64,000 nt of DNA from DTKD01 sp964494345 (GCA_964494345.1 CAZBSI010000006.1:115526-179525); one strand, 5' to 3'. Positions 42,344-51,372 are shown, counted from the stretch's first letter. Notes: generated by a model from the letters alone, not told the origin. Numbers and translations: made by a program.

Positions 42344-43780
42344 TCATTCCACTTTTAGAACCCGAATCAGACTCGTGTTGCCCGCGATACCCACGGGCAC
42401 GCCTGCGATCATCACCACAGTGTCGCCTTGCTTGACCACTTTATAATCACACGCCGCCTCGACCGCGTTACGGATAAGCTCGTCGGTGTCGCTGGCCATC
42501 TCCACATACATCGGGCTTACTCCCCACGACAGGGTCAGCCTACGGGCGGCCTCGTGGTTGGAAGCAGCAGCGATGATCTTCGCACGTGGTCGGAATTTAC
42601 TGACCAGGCGCGCAGTGGTGCCATTGAATGTGCAGGTGATTATAGCTGGAACCCGCAGGTCAAAGGCCAGATTGACCGCGGCCTCCCCGATCGCTTCTGT
42701 AATCTGAGTCTTTTGCGGGTTGCAATTGCTAGGAGCGGAGCAGGATTGCCTATCGAACATCGCCCTATAGTCCAGCGATTTCTCCGTCTTGCGCGCTATT
42801 TTATCCATCATCTGCACGCTTTGCAACGGAAATTGCCCAGCGGCGGTCTCTCCGGACAGCATAGTAGCGTCGGTGCCGTCGATTATAGCGTTCGCCACAT
42901 CCGTCACCTCGGCGCGGGTGGGGCGCGGGTTTACCATCATCGAGTCCAGCATCTGTGTGGCGGTAATCACCGGTTTACCGGCGCGATTGCAGTGATGAAT
43001 TATGGTCTTTTGAATGCCAGGCACTTCGTCTATGGGCACTTCGATTCCCAAATCCCCACGCGCCACCATAATCCCATCATAGACGTCGATTATGCTGCAG
43101 ATGTTCTTGACAGCCTCCGGCCTCTCGATCTTGGCTATAACCGGTACGCGCTTGCCGCACTCCCGCATCACTTTTCTCAATGGCAGAATATCATCTGCGC
43201 TGCGCACAAACGAACTCGCCACCCAATCCACGCCGTGCTCCAGCCCCCATCGCAGGTCTTCCTTGTCTTTTTCGGTCACTCCCGGCACATCGTAGTCAGC
43301 GCCCGGCACAGTGAAGCCTTTATTCGACGATAGCTCCCCGCCGATTATGACTTTTGTTATGATCTCGCTATCAGTGGTGCTGACTACTTTGAACTCCAGC
43401 TTTGCGTCGTCTACATATATCAATTGCCCGCGTTTCAGTTTTTTTGGCAAATCGGGGAATGGCAGTGTGACCTTTGTCCCATCGCCGCTAACCTGTTGGG
43501 TAGTAAATACGAACGGTTCTCCCGGTTGCAGCTTCACAGGACATTTATCTATCCGACCGATTCTAATCTTTGGCCCGGAGAGGTCCTGTAAAATCCCGAC
43601 CGCCTTGCCAGCTTTTTCGGAAAGGGATCGGATTAGTTGCAGGCGCTGCAGGTGCTCGTCATAAGTGCCGTGAGAGAAGTTCAGCCGGGCGACATTCATC
43701 CCGGCTTTAATCAACCCCGCCAGCATCTCCGGCGAAGAACTCGCAGGCCCTATTGTGCATACTATCTTAGTTTTTCTCAT
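42344..43780 (-). CDS. pyk: pyruvate kinase
   Basis: Pyk makes pyruvate and ATP from phosphoenolpyruvate and ADP. Signatures are KIVCTIGPAS (residues 4-13), ARLNFSHG, IEVPIDEVPGIQK, GIMVARGDLG with the preceding AKIERPEA holding the catalytic Lys, and PVITATQMLDSM. The C-terminal regulatory domain (about 355-475) includes ITCTFNGTTARLVSKFRP. The length of 478 is standard and no extra phosphohistidine domain is attached. Confidence 0.96.
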   Translation of the reverse strand: MRKTKIVCTIGPASSSPEMLAGLIKAGMNVARLNFSHGTYDEHLQRLQLIRSLSEKAGKAVGILQDLSGPKIRIGRIDKCPVKLQPGEPFVFTTQQVSGDGTKVTLPFPDLPKKLKRGQLIYVDDAKLEFKVVSTTDSEIITKVIIGGELSSNKGFTVPGADYDVPGVTEKDKEDLRWGLEHGVDWVASSFVRSADDILPLRKVMRECGKRVPVIAKIERPEAVKNICSIIDVYDGIMVARGDLGIEVPIDEVPGIQKTIIHHCNRAGKPVITATQMLDSMMVNPRPTRAEVTDVANAIIDGTDATMLSGETAAGQFPLQSVQMMDKIARKTEKSLDYRAMFDRQSCSAPSNCNPQKTQITEAIGEAAVNLAFDLRVPAIITCTFNGTTARLVSKFRPRAKIIAAASNHEAARRLTLSWGVSPMYVEMASDTDELIRNAVEAACDYKVVKQGDTVVMIAGVPVGIAGNTSLIRVLKVE

Positions 43781-43827
43781 AGCAATGAATCGCTGTTTCC
43801 CAACTTGTATAAGCCAGCAATTAAACC

Positions 43828-43905
43828 GTAGTGGCCGATCTACGTCTCGGTCAATCCCTCTTGAGCCGTTCTTTCTGGATTTCGCTTCTTTCCGTTTTCC
43901 CTTCC
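43828..43905 (+). repeat. family D hairpin and pyrimidine-rich repeat tail
   Basis: A family D variant (about 43832-43857) has arms TGGCCGA and TCGGTCA, which pair with one G-T wobble. It is followed by the T/C-rich tail ending TTTTCCCTTCCG that also ends other repeat clusters. It lies between pyk and purO. Confidence 0.65.
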
Positions 43906-43906
43906 G

Positions 43907-44509
43907 CTACTCGTGCGGGTTGACCACTGCCAGCTCTCCCATCCACGCGGCGGCGCAGATCGGCAACTCCAGGCTCTCAAAAATCCCACCGTCCACCACA
44001 TACTGTGCGGCCTGTCCTGCGGTTTCTGCTATAAACGTATGTCCCTGGCTTTCGATATGATCCATCTCATAGGTGCAGATAACGTGACAGGAGTCCTCCT
44101 GCAGGTCGAATCCAGCGACCTCGAAGCCATCAGCCCGAATCGTCGCCACATACCCGACTTTATCCGTCACTATCCCGGCTATGCGCGGGGTATTAAAATC
44201 GTCGCGCTCATAACCCATCTCTTCCAGCACTTGTTGCAGAGCCGGCTCCGGCTTGACCCCTGCTTCCAGCTTCTCAAAGATCGGATCGGTATGAGAACCG
44301 TTAGACACCACAACCCCGTTACGCGACACCCGAATGCAGTTATAAGCGATATACGGGTTGCGCTTCATATCATCAGGATCCAGCGGCTGTATAGCAACCC
44401 CCACGTCCGTTATACGCGCCACCCGGTTTGGAAATGACCTCGAAGAAACTCTATAGGCAACAAACGGCTTGTCGGTCTTGCCGACCGCCACTATTCGTCC
44501 AACGTACAC
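43907..44509 (-). CDS. purO: archaeal-type IMP cyclohydrolase PurO
   Basis: PurO closes FAICAR to IMP, the last step of purine synthesis, and is best known from archaea; most bacteria use PurH. Family motifs are all present: YVGRIVAVGKT at the start, FVAYRVSSRSFPNR, NPYIAYNCIRV, VVSNGSHTDPI and FNTPRIAGIV. I start at GTG 44509, since AGGAGG lies 7 bases upstream and the family begins with this Tyr-x-Gly-Arg; the frame is open to 44590. No other pur gene is nearby. Confidence 0.9.
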   Translation of the reverse strand: MYVGRIVAVGKTDKPFVAYRVSSRSFPNRVARITDVGVAIQPLDPDDMKRNPYIAYNCIRVSRNGVVVSNGSHTDPIFEKLEAGVKPEPALQQVLEEMGYERDDFNTPRIAGIVTDKVGYVATIRADGFEVAGFDLQEDSCHVICTYEMDHIESQGHTFIAETAGQAAQYVVDGGIFESLELPICAAAWMGELAVVNPHE

Positions 44510-44717
44510 TTGGCAACCTCCTGCTTGGTATCGGTCAGAGTCTATCACTCGCCAAGCCCGCATGTCAATCAGCCGTCGATTTCCCATCATTTCGCTCGCA
44601 GCGAGATACCGTCTTGTCTGTCAAGTATTATGATGGGCGGTCCGGGACAGAGGCCGAGCGCCTGCATTAAATTACCACGGCTTTCTTGACTAACTCAAAC
44701 CTCTAAACATGCAGACA

Positions 44718-44860
44718 ACGCCTGCTGAAATCAGCAGGCGTCATCCGTTTCTATTGACTTTTTCACTCTTCAGTTGGGCGACGGCCAACTGTTCATGGCG
44801 CCTGCTAGAGAGAGAGGTGGATGATAAGCACAGGTATTGGACAACACAGGCGCCGGCCAT
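44718..44860 (+). ncRNA. candidate structured RNA or leader in a 503-bp divergent intergenic region
   Basis: The region between purO (minus) and ruvC (plus) holds three strong hairpins: an 11-bp stem at 44718-44741 (ACGCCTGCTGA and TCAGCAGGCGT), CAGTTGG/CCAACTG at 44771-44791, and a long-range GGCGCCTG/CAGGCGCC pair (44797-44804 with 44847-44854). I could not match it to a riboswitch or a known small RNA. The rest of the gap shows nothing I can name. Confidence 0.25.
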
Positions 44861-45012
44861 CGCTTAGTCCGTACACATATTATGGCGACTTTCTTTGTTA
44901 CCTTTAGTCCACCCGAATTGCAGCGAATCTTAACCACAGAAGGAATATTCTACTAAGGATGCAAAGGAGAATATATAGAGGCGACTATTGGGCTTGAGCT
45001 GAGGAGATTTGT

Positions 45013-45495
45013 GTGCGTATATTAGGCATAGACCCCGGAACTGCTACGGTTGGCTATGGAGTGGTCGACAAAATCGGCGCCTCGCCGGCTGTGGTGCGAT
45101 ACGGGATAATCTCGACCAGTCCCAAGCAGCCTCCGCCGCGACGGTTGTTGATACTTCACGAAGAGCTTAACTGTATCATCGACGAGTTCAGCCCTGATGT
45201 GATTGTCATGGAGCGGCTGTTTTTTGCCAAAAACCAGACCACCGCCATCGCCGTCGGCAAGGCGTGTGGGGTGTTGCAACTGGTCGCGGCTCAGAGGGGT
45301 GTGCCGGTTGTTGAATATACGCCGCCGGAGGTCAAACAGGCAGTAGTCGGATATGGCGGGGCGGAGAAAAAGCAGGTTCAGTATATGATCCAGAGAATAC
45401 TCGACCTCGACCAGCCGCCGAAACCCGACGACGCCGCAGATGCCCTGGCTCTATGTGTATGCCACGCACACGCCGAGAAGCTCAAAAGCCTGTAG
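45013..45495 (+). CDS. ruvC: Holliday junction resolvase RuvC
   Basis: RuvC cuts Holliday junctions bound by RuvAB. The acidic catalytic residues are visible: Asp in GIDPGTATVGYG (residue 5), Glu in VIVMERLFF, and two Asps in PDDAADALALCVCH. The 160-residue length is normal. The start is GTG at 45013 with GAGGAG upstream. ruvA and ruvB are not adjacent. Confidence 0.95.
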   Translation: MRILGIDPGTATVGYGVVDKIGASPAVVRYGIISTSPKQPPPRRLLILHEELNCIIDEFSPDVIVMERLFFAKNQTTAIAVGKACGVLQLVAAQRGVPVVEYTPPEVKQAVVGYGGAEKKQVQYMIQRILDLDQPPKPDDAADALALCVCHAHAEKLKSL

Positions 45496-45535
45496 CCCTA
45501 TTCATTCGCACTCTAAAGAACAAAAGGATTGAAAA

Positions 45536-46336
45536 ATGAGACTCTGTATTATGCTGATGATTTGCACCGCTATTTTATCGACCAGCGCGATATGCGCCAC
45601 ACCAGTAGAAAAGGCCCCTTACCCGCGGGTCTGTGCGCACCGCGGCCTCAGCGGCCCGTGCCCGGAGAATACCATGCCAGCGTTCGCAGCCGCCATCAGC
45701 CTCGGCGTGCAGGAAATCGAGCTGGATATATGGGGCTCAAAGGATCGGCAGTTAGTGGTCTGCCACGACGATAAAGTCGATCGCACCACAAATGGCAAGG
45801 GCTTTATTCGAGACCTCACCTGGGCGGAGATTCAGAAACTCGACGCCGGTAGCTGGCGTGATAAATCCTGGGCAGGGCTTAAAGTGCCGTGTTTCGAGGA
45901 CGTTTTGAAGCAATTCGGCGGCAAGGTCGTAATGAACGTGCACGTCAAAGAGGCAGGCGATGATGGCTGGATTATCGGCAAAATAGCGGAGCTTGCGAAG
46001 AAATACGATGTCGAGAAGTCCATCTATATCGCCGGCGGCAGCGATGTTCTCAAATATGCGAACAAACTGGCCCCGAGTATCGAAAAATGTCACCTATCCG
46101 GGAACTTTACCGCTTTTGAATTGGTCGAAAAAGCGTTCGATATGAACTGCCAGAGGTTGCAGTTTAATTCAAGCAAGTTTGACGAGTCCTCAATCGAAGA
46201 GGCTCACAAGCGCGGCATCATTTGCAATCTGTTCTATGCCGACACCGTCGAAGATGTCAAAAATGCGTATGCTATGGGCATTGATGTAGTTCTTACCAAC
46301 TACGCGAATACAGTGTTGCCGCTGGTCGAGAAATAA
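45536..46336 (+). CDS. secreted glycerophosphodiester phosphodiesterase
   Basis: A TIM-barrel GDPD enzyme with an N-terminal signal peptide (about 1-22), so it is probably periplasmic. It cleaves glycerophosphodiesters to glycerol-3-phosphate and an alcohol. Catalytic motifs: CAHRGLSGPCPENTMPAF with the His-Arg and Glu-Asn pairs, IELDIWGSKD, and VVCHDDKVDRTT with the second His. A decayed partial copy of its 3' end lies at 48863-48998. Confidence 0.93.
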   Translation: MRLCIMLMICTAILSTSAICATPVEKAPYPRVCAHRGLSGPCPENTMPAFAAAISLGVQEIELDIWGSKDRQLVVCHDDKVDRTTNGKGFIRDLTWAEIQKLDAGSWRDKSWAGLKVPCFEDVLKQFGGKVVMNVHVKEAGDDGWIIGKIAELAKKYDVEKSIYIAGGSDVLKYANKLAPSIEKCHLSGNFTAFELVEKAFDMNCQRLQFNSSKFDESSIEEAHKRGIICNLFYADTVEDVKNAYAMGIDVVLTNYANTVLPLVEK

Positions 46337-46412
46337 GCCGCGCGGAATATGTCAAAACAATCGAGAAATTGGCAAAGCAGGAGTTGTTTATCCAGGACTG
46401 TTTATCCAGAAC

Positions 46413-46441
46413 TTGACAAATCGGAGTAAATACTGCACAAT
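46413..46441 (+). promoter_or_regulatory. putative promoter of the secreted-protein cluster
   Basis: A perfect -35 TTGACA (46413-46418), a 17-bp spacer and a weaker -10 CACAAT (46436-46441) lie 126 bp before the TPR-protein start. A Shine-Dalgarno-like GGAAAGGAAGG lies about 10 bases before that ATG. Confidence 0.5.
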
Positions 46442-46566
46442 GGTGCTGTCATATTGGTCGCGTGGTTCTGGTGTCATACTAAGCGTGAAAGGAGGTATAA
46501 TAAAGTAAGCGCATCATCGTAATATTGATTGTAACGGGTTGACCCGGAAAGGAAGGCCGGATTATT

Positions 46567-47622
46567 ATGAAGAAATCTGTGGTCGTAAGTACAGTTCTTT
46601 TACTGCTGGCTGCATTGGGACAACCGGCGTTGGCTCAACACTGCGATCAACTGTTGCCACAGCCGTTTCCCGGTTCACTCATTCTATCGGATGGCTTCCA
46701 AGCGCTTAAAGCCGGTGATTTGCCGCTTGCTCTAGACAAGTTTGGGCAAGTAATATCTGTTTCCCCTTACTCGGAGGAGGGCGGTACTGCTAACTATACT
46801 CTTGGTAACCTGGCGTACAAGAGCGGCAATCTGGACGATGCAAAGGATTATTATCGAAAAGGTTTCTATTCGTGCGCGAAGGTAGCTGCCGCCTCCGGTA
46901 TTTCTCTCGCAAATCTGTACTGGTCTCAGGGCCGAAAAGCTCAGGCTGCGGAAATATTCATTCGTGTAAAAAAGCGCTTCCCTCATACTGAACAGGCCGA
47001 TGTTGCCAGCTTGAAGGCTGGGATGTGTTATATTGGTATGGCGCGTATTGATATTCCCAATAGGATTGCTCTGAAAAAGCTTGCGCTCAACTTTCTGGCC
47101 GATTCAGAGAATCCGGAAGCACGCATTCAGGAACTTGGGATTCAGTGGGAAATGGCGCTTGATGGGCACACGCCGTGGAAAGAAGTATTGGTGAAACTCC
47201 GAAGCTTTGAGCAAGACAACCCCACAGCCCCGGCGTCTGCGAAAGCTAGGGCCGTACTCATGCTAGCTGAACAAGCTTATATCGTTGACGACTACCAGCG
47301 TTGTCTTGATGAGGCGCAGGAAGTGATTGATCGATTTCCAGAAGCAAAAATTGAGTACTATGCTGCTCTGTATACTAAGGCTGGCGGGTTGCAGGCTTTA
47401 GGGCGTGATGCCGAAGCTATTACTCTGCTGGATAAGATTATTGATGAGTGCCAGGACACCTGGAACTATGCTGGAAATGATGTGCGCGCTTCTTCCGCTT
47501 ATTGGAAGATTAAGAGCCTTCGAAAACTCGGTCTCGAGCATGACGCAAATGTCGCTGTAAGTCACTTCAGAAAGACTTGGCCAAGCGAGACATTTTACAG
47601 CCCATTTTTGGAGGATAAGTGA
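46567..47622 (+). CDS. secreted TPR-repeat protein
   Basis: A signal peptide (MKKSVVVSTVLLLLAALGQPALA) is followed by a helical protein with TPR-like pairs: FQALKAGDLPLALDKFGQVI, YTLGNLAYKSGNLDDAKDYYRK, LANLYWSQGRKAQAAEIFIRV, and later AVLMLAEQAYIVDDYQRCLDEAQEVI. It resembles YbgF/CpoB-type periplasmic scaffolds in layout but lacks a clear coiled coil. The next gene starts 1 bp after its stop. Its leader resembles that of the gene at 49035, suggesting duplication. Confidence 0.82.
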   Translation: MKKSVVVSTVLLLLAALGQPALAQHCDQLLPQPFPGSLILSDGFQALKAGDLPLALDKFGQVISVSPYSEEGGTANYTLGNLAYKSGNLDDAKDYYRKGFYSCAKVAAASGISLANLYWSQGRKAQAAEIFIRVKKRFPHTEQADVASLKAGMCYIGMARIDIPNRIALKKLALNFLADSENPEARIQELGIQWEMALDGHTPWKEVLVKLRSFEQDNPTAPASAKARAVLMLAEQAYIVDDYQRCLDEAQEVIDRFPEAKIEYYAALYTKAGGLQALGRDAEAITLLDKIIDECQDTWNYAGNDVRASSAYWKIKSLRKLGLEHDANVAVSHFRKTWPSETFYSPFLEDK

Positions 47623-47623
47623 A

Positions 47624-47914
47624 ATGGTCAGGATACTTGCTAATGCTATTGCTGTATTGCTTGCAACCATGATTCTCTCATTGCCGACGTTTGCCGGACA
47701 ACAGAAAATCCAAGCCTGTAACAAGCGTCATAAAAATTCAGGACATGGTTGTTTTCAGTGCAAGATAGTTGAGGCTTATGAATGGTGGACTATGGGGCCA
47801 GCGAGGAAACCAGATAACCGGAAAGACGACTTGTGGCTTCTCGATCGAAAGATATTTGTGTATTTTGATAACAAGTGCACCAAACTTCTTGAATGCTCTG
47901 GTTCTGGGGTGTAG
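47624..47914 (+). CDS. small secreted Cys-containing protein, unknown
   Basis: A 96-residue product with a signal peptide (about 1-24, ending TFAG) and a mature part holding five cysteines, of which CNKRHKNSGHGCFQC could bind metal or form disulfides. It starts right after the TPR gene's stop. I recognise no family. Its compact operon position and signal peptide favour a real gene. Confidence 0.65.
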   Translation: MVRILANAIAVLLATMILSLPTFAGQQKIQACNKRHKNSGHGCFQCKIVEAYEWWTMGPARKPDNRKDDLWLLDRKIFVYFDNKCTKLLECSGSGV

Positions 47915-47959
47915 AGGTACGAAATATCCAGATGACTTGCCGGAAAACGGGGGTGTGTT

Positions 47960-48793
47960 ATGATTAGACGCATCGTATTGGCTTGTCTTTGCTTTCTTTT
48001 TATCTGTGTCGTCGCGTTAGCTGACGATGCCCCGACCAATTTGACGCAGGTATCGGACGATGTTCTACTGCAGTTCAAAACGGCGGATTTCGACGCCTCG
48101 GTTACTATCCGCCAGACTATTACAGACGACTTCCGAAAATGGGCGAAAGAAAATAAGTTCGCACTCCCCGATCCCACTAATTATCAGAAGACGCGTTTTG
48201 CTCGCCTTGGAGATTACACATTTTCCGAGGTCAGCACATTCAACAAAAATGACAAACTCATTTATGTCTATCGAGCCGCACTGCAATGGCATGTTGACAA
48301 AGCTACCGGCGTGAAGTACGGCGTCCTGACCGAGTATCGGCATTCGCCGACGAGCAAATCGCCTGATTCCGGCCTCATTGAAGTCGTAGGGGCGGATTTC
48401 ATGCCACATGCGGAGATAGCAAGGCAAGCTGTTTACAGGCACGTTCTCTACGATGGTGTGGAAGGTGTGGTTTATGCCGACCCAGAGACGAAAGATATCC
48501 TTGAGGTTCGGAATAGCGAACCGGCAACAAAAGCAGTTTACAGCGACTATCAAACCGTTGACGGTCGTCGGATCGCTAAACACATGACGTATCAGATGCC
48601 GACTCCCGACTCCAACAAACCGGCCAAGACGGTTTACACCGATTTGGTCGCATTCAAAAGCAAGCCAGACCCGTCGATATTTCTGAACATAATTCCGCCT
48701 GGCGCGGAGGTTCGCGATTCGATCAAAAAGATTGAATACATACAGCCCAAGCCCGGTGAGACAATCGTTCCTTTAGAGAATTGCTGCTCCTGA
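47960..48793 (+). CDS. secreted protein, paralogue A of a tandem pair (LolA/sorting-protein-like)
   Basis: A signal peptide (MIRRIVLACLCFLFICVVALA) precedes about 255 residues of beta-rich sequence. It is clearly paralogous to the gene at 49035: both share TDDFRKWAKENK-like, FNKNDKL and YSDYQTVDGRRIAKHMTYQMP segments and a KSKPDPSIFLNI-PPG end. The DYQTVDG ... F-x-x-K pattern resembles LolA/outer-membrane lipoprotein-sorting proteins, which is a weak suggestion. It is followed by a strong terminator. Confidence 0.75.
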   Translation: MIRRIVLACLCFLFICVVALADDAPTNLTQVSDDVLLQFKTADFDASVTIRQTITDDFRKWAKENKFALPDPTNYQKTRFARLGDYTFSEVSTFNKNDKLIYVYRAALQWHVDKATGVKYGVLTEYRHSPTSKSPDSGLIEVVGADFMPHAEIARQAVYRHVLYDGVEGVVYADPETKDILEVRNSEPATKAVYSDYQTVDGRRIAKHMTYQMPTPDSNKPAKTVYTDLVAFKSKPDPSIFLNIIPPGAEVRDSIKKIEYIQPKPGETIVPLENCCS

Positions 48794-48815
48794 GAATCGC
48801 GTAATCTCACACCTA

Positions 48816-48846
48816 AGCCCGATGAAGACAACGATCTCATCGGGCT
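48816..48846 (+). terminator. Rho-independent terminator
   Basis: AGCCCGATGA pairs with TCATCGGGCT across an 11-base loop, followed by GTTTGTTTCT. It resembles the terminator after the paralogous gene (49937). Confidence 0.8.
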
Positions 48847-48862
48847 GTTTGTTTCTAAAAGA

Positions 48863-48998
48863 ACATGCCAAATGCGCGGGAACTTTACGGCCTTTGAATT
48901 GGTCGAAAAAGCGGCGGATGTGAATTGCCAGGCACATTGATATCGATGTAGTTGTTACGAACTTAGCGAATACAGTGTTGCCGCTGGTCGAGAAATAA
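48863..48998 (+). pseudogene. relic of the glycerophosphodiesterase 3' end
   Basis: The DNA matches two parts of the GDPD gene nearly base for base: CGGGAACTTTAC to GAATTGGTCGAAAAAGCG (parent 46098-46136), and GCGAATACAGTGTTGCCGCT to the GAGAAATAA end (parent to 46336). About 120 bp between them are deleted. It marks an old tandem duplication and is not a coding gene. Confidence 0.8.
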
Positions 48999-49034
48999 CC
49001 TCATAACGGCCCGGCACGGAAAGGTCGGATGGTT

Positions 49035-49889
49035 ATGAAATCCAGAATCGGATTGTCCAACAGAGGAGCGACTTTTTGGGTCAAATGGGCCGTGTTATCT
49101 GTTTTGTGTCTGGGCATTATTTGTGCTGTAGTAGTCTTCCGGAGCGCCGTGCCTGGCGGCAAGAACGTCTCGGATCCAGCGCTGCTGATTCCCAAAACAG
49201 GCGACTTTGACGCCACGGTTATTTACCGTGAGACGTACACCGATGACTACCGGAGATGGGCGAAAGAAAATAAATGGCCACTCCGCGACCCCAGCGTTTA
49301 TTTTAAAGCGCGCTTCGCACGTCAACAAGACCGCTTTTTAGCAGAGATCAGCACATTTGACAAGAACGACAAACTTGTCGATTTCTGCCGAGCGATGACG
49401 CAGTTCCACACCGACAAAACCACCGGAGCCAAATCCGGCACCCTAACAATGTATCAGCATCAGCCTGAAAAGCAGCTTGAGAATGCCATCACCCAGGCTA
49501 CAAAAGAGAAAGAATTTGTGTTTGTATATGATTTGCAAAAAGATGCGCTTTACAGGCACATTTTTTACGATGACAGGAGCGGCAAAGTGCGCCTCGATCC
49601 AAAAACGAAAGACGTTCTTGAGGTATCTAGCGAGGTTGATGGGCACGTATTTAAGGCAATGTACAGCGACTATCAGACAATCGACGGCCGGCGTATTGCT
49701 AAACACATGGCATATCAAATGCCAGTCCCCGACTCCGACAAGCTGGCAAAGACGATCTATACTGAATTGATTGACTTCAAAAGCAAACCAGACCCGTCTA
49801 TATTTCTGAACATAGTTCCGCCCGGCTTGGAAGTTTTTGATATGGATACAGGCGCTAGCTACATACAGCCCAAAGCCGGCGAAAAGTAG
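49035..49889 (+). CDS. secreted or anchored protein, paralogue B of the tandem pair
   Basis: It begins with a longer basic N-terminus and a single hydrophobic helix (about residues 17-35), so it may be membrane-anchored rather than cleaved. The remainder aligns with paralogue A over its length (DFDATVIYRETYTDDYRRWA, FDKNDKLV, DGRRIAKHMAYQMPVPDS). The ATG at 49035 matches the leader alignment with the TPR gene; ATG 49029 is in frame. Function unknown, possibly LolA-like. Confidence 0.75.
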   Translation: MKSRIGLSNRGATFWVKWAVLSVLCLGIICAVVVFRSAVPGGKNVSDPALLIPKTGDFDATVIYRETYTDDYRRWAKENKWPLRDPSVYFKARFARQQDRFLAEISTFDKNDKLVDFCRAMTQFHTDKTTGAKSGTLTMYQHQPEKQLENAITQATKEKEFVFVYDLQKDALYRHIFYDDRSGKVRLDPKTKDVLEVSSEVDGHVFKAMYSDYQTIDGRRIAKHMAYQMPVPDSDKLAKTIYTELIDFKSKPDPSIFLNIVPPGLEVFDMDTGASYIQPKAGEK

Positions 49890-49936
49890 CTTATTAAACG
49901 CATTGTCGTCTACAAGAGACGTACAGTCTTGCAGCC

Positions 49937-49967
49937 AGCCCGGTGAGAACATTAACCTCACCGGGCT
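49937..49967 (+). terminator. Rho-independent terminator
   Basis: AGCCCGGTGAG pairs with CTCACCGGGCT across a 9-base loop, followed by GTTTCTTT. It ends the duplicated secreted-protein block. Confidence 0.82.
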
Positions 49968-50072
49968 GTTTCTTTGCAAAAGCAGGAAGGTCAAATTGCC
50001 TCGAAGTCTAAGAATTATAAGTCTGAAGGGCGCTCATTAACAGATTTTTACTCTGCGGCGGAGGTTAATATT

Positions 50073-51236
50073 ATGAGAAAACAGGTCAACGTGGGGATCG
50101 TCGGTTACGGCTTTATGGGCAAGGCGCACAGTGTGGGTTATCGAGATTGCGCATTTGCGTTTCCGGATGTCAAGGCCGAACCGGTGATGAAAGAGATGTG
50201 CGGGCTGGTCAAAGAAGAGGCGGAACAATATGCCCGTCAGTTTGGCTGGCAACGTGCCAGCCAGGGCTATGAAAGCGTCATTAATGCAAGCGACATAGAC
50301 CTCGTCGACGTCTCCGTCGGCAACAACCTGCACAAGGAAATCGCCATTGCCGCAGCCAAAAACGGCAAGCATATTCTATGTGAGAAACCGATGGCGATGA
50401 CGGTCGCGGAGTGCAGGGAGATGATCGAGGCGGTCGAAAAAGCCGGGGTCATCGCGATGATTAACTTCAACTACCGCAGAATCCCCGCCATTGAGCTGGC
50501 CAAGGTTATGGTCGAAAAGGGAATGATTGGCACGCCGTACCACTTCCGATCTGTCTATTTGCAGGACTGGATCGTGGATCCGGAGTTCCCGCTGGTGTGG
50601 CGTCTGCAGAAAGACAAGGCGGGCACCGGCGCTCACGGCGATCTCAACGCACATATCATAGATATGGCCCGCTATCTGTGCGGCGAGTTCGAATCGATCA
50701 ACGGTATGATGAAGACGTTCATCAAAAAGCGACCGTTGCCGCAATCTGACGCATCCGGCCTCTCCAAAGCCAGCGGGGTGACGGAGTATGGCGAGGTGAC
50801 TGTCGACGACGCCACGATATTTATGGCCAGGTTCAAAAACGGCGCCGTCGGCACATTCGAGGCCACCAGATTCGCCTCCGGCAATGGCAACGGACTGCAT
50901 TTCGAGCTTAACGGCAGCGAGGGTTGCATAAGATTCAACCTTGAGCGTCTCAACGAGATCGAGTATTTCAACAGAAACGACGAAGTGGGTTTCCAGGGCT
51001 GGAGGACGATTCTCGCCACCGACCCGGTGCATCCGTTCCTGAAGGGCTGGTGGCCTGCGGGTCACATCATCGGTTGGCAGCAGACCTTTGTGCATCAGGT
51101 ATATATGCTGATGAACGGAATAGCCACCGGCGAAAACCCCGCCCCGGATTTCTACGACGGCATGAAATGCCAGGCAGTGCTGGAGGCAGTAGAACAATCC
51201 TCCGCCACCGGCCAATGGGTAGACATCTGCGTCTAA
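50073..51236 (+). CDS. Gfo/Idh/MocA-family oxidoreductase
   Basis: An NAD(P)-dependent sugar or inositol dehydrogenase-like protein of 387 residues. The Rossmann motif VGIVGYGFMGKAHS is at residues 5-18. The family signature HILCEKPMAMT holds the catalytic-region Glu-Lys-Pro, and GDLNAHIIDMARYL carries the conserved Asp-x-x-x-His. I chose ATG 50073 because GGAGG lies 9 bases upstream and the fold starts there; the frame is open upstream to 49974. The substrate is unknown. Confidence 0.92.
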   Translation: MRKQVNVGIVGYGFMGKAHSVGYRDCAFAFPDVKAEPVMKEMCGLVKEEAEQYARQFGWQRASQGYESVINASDIDLVDVSVGNNLHKEIAIAAAKNGKHILCEKPMAMTVAECREMIEAVEKAGVIAMINFNYRRIPAIELAKVMVEKGMIGTPYHFRSVYLQDWIVDPEFPLVWRLQKDKAGTGAHGDLNAHIIDMARYLCGEFESINGMMKTFIKKRPLPQSDASGLSKASGVTEYGEVTVDDATIFMARFKNGAVGTFEATRFASGNGNGLHFELNGSEGCIRFNLERLNEIEYFNRNDEVGFQGWRTILATDPVHPFLKGWWPAGHIIGWQQTFVHQVYMLMNGIATGENPAPDFYDGMKCQAVLEAVEQSSATGQWVDICV

Positions 51237-51250
51237 AATAGAAAAAACGG

Positions 51251-51372
51251 GGGTGGCAATTACGATATTGCCACCCCCGTCTCACAATCCTCGTCATTTC
51301 GAGCGCGCAACCCTGTCATATCGAGCGTACAACCTCCGTCATTTCGAGCGAAGCGAGAAATCTGCTTTTCCG
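51251..51372 (+). repeat. family B hairpin and tandem family A heads with a full core
   Basis: A family B hairpin (about 51252-51275) has arms GGTGGCAAT and ATTGCCACC. Two shortened family A heads follow, then a complete core (about 51337-51370) ending GAGAAATCTGC plus T's. It lies in the space between convergent genes. Confidence 0.8.

Noticed and set aside
44797..44860. AGAGAGAGGTGGATGATAAG, reminiscent of SAM riboswitch openings
   Set aside because: The later conserved helices and the CCGGCAACC-type core of SAM-I are missing.
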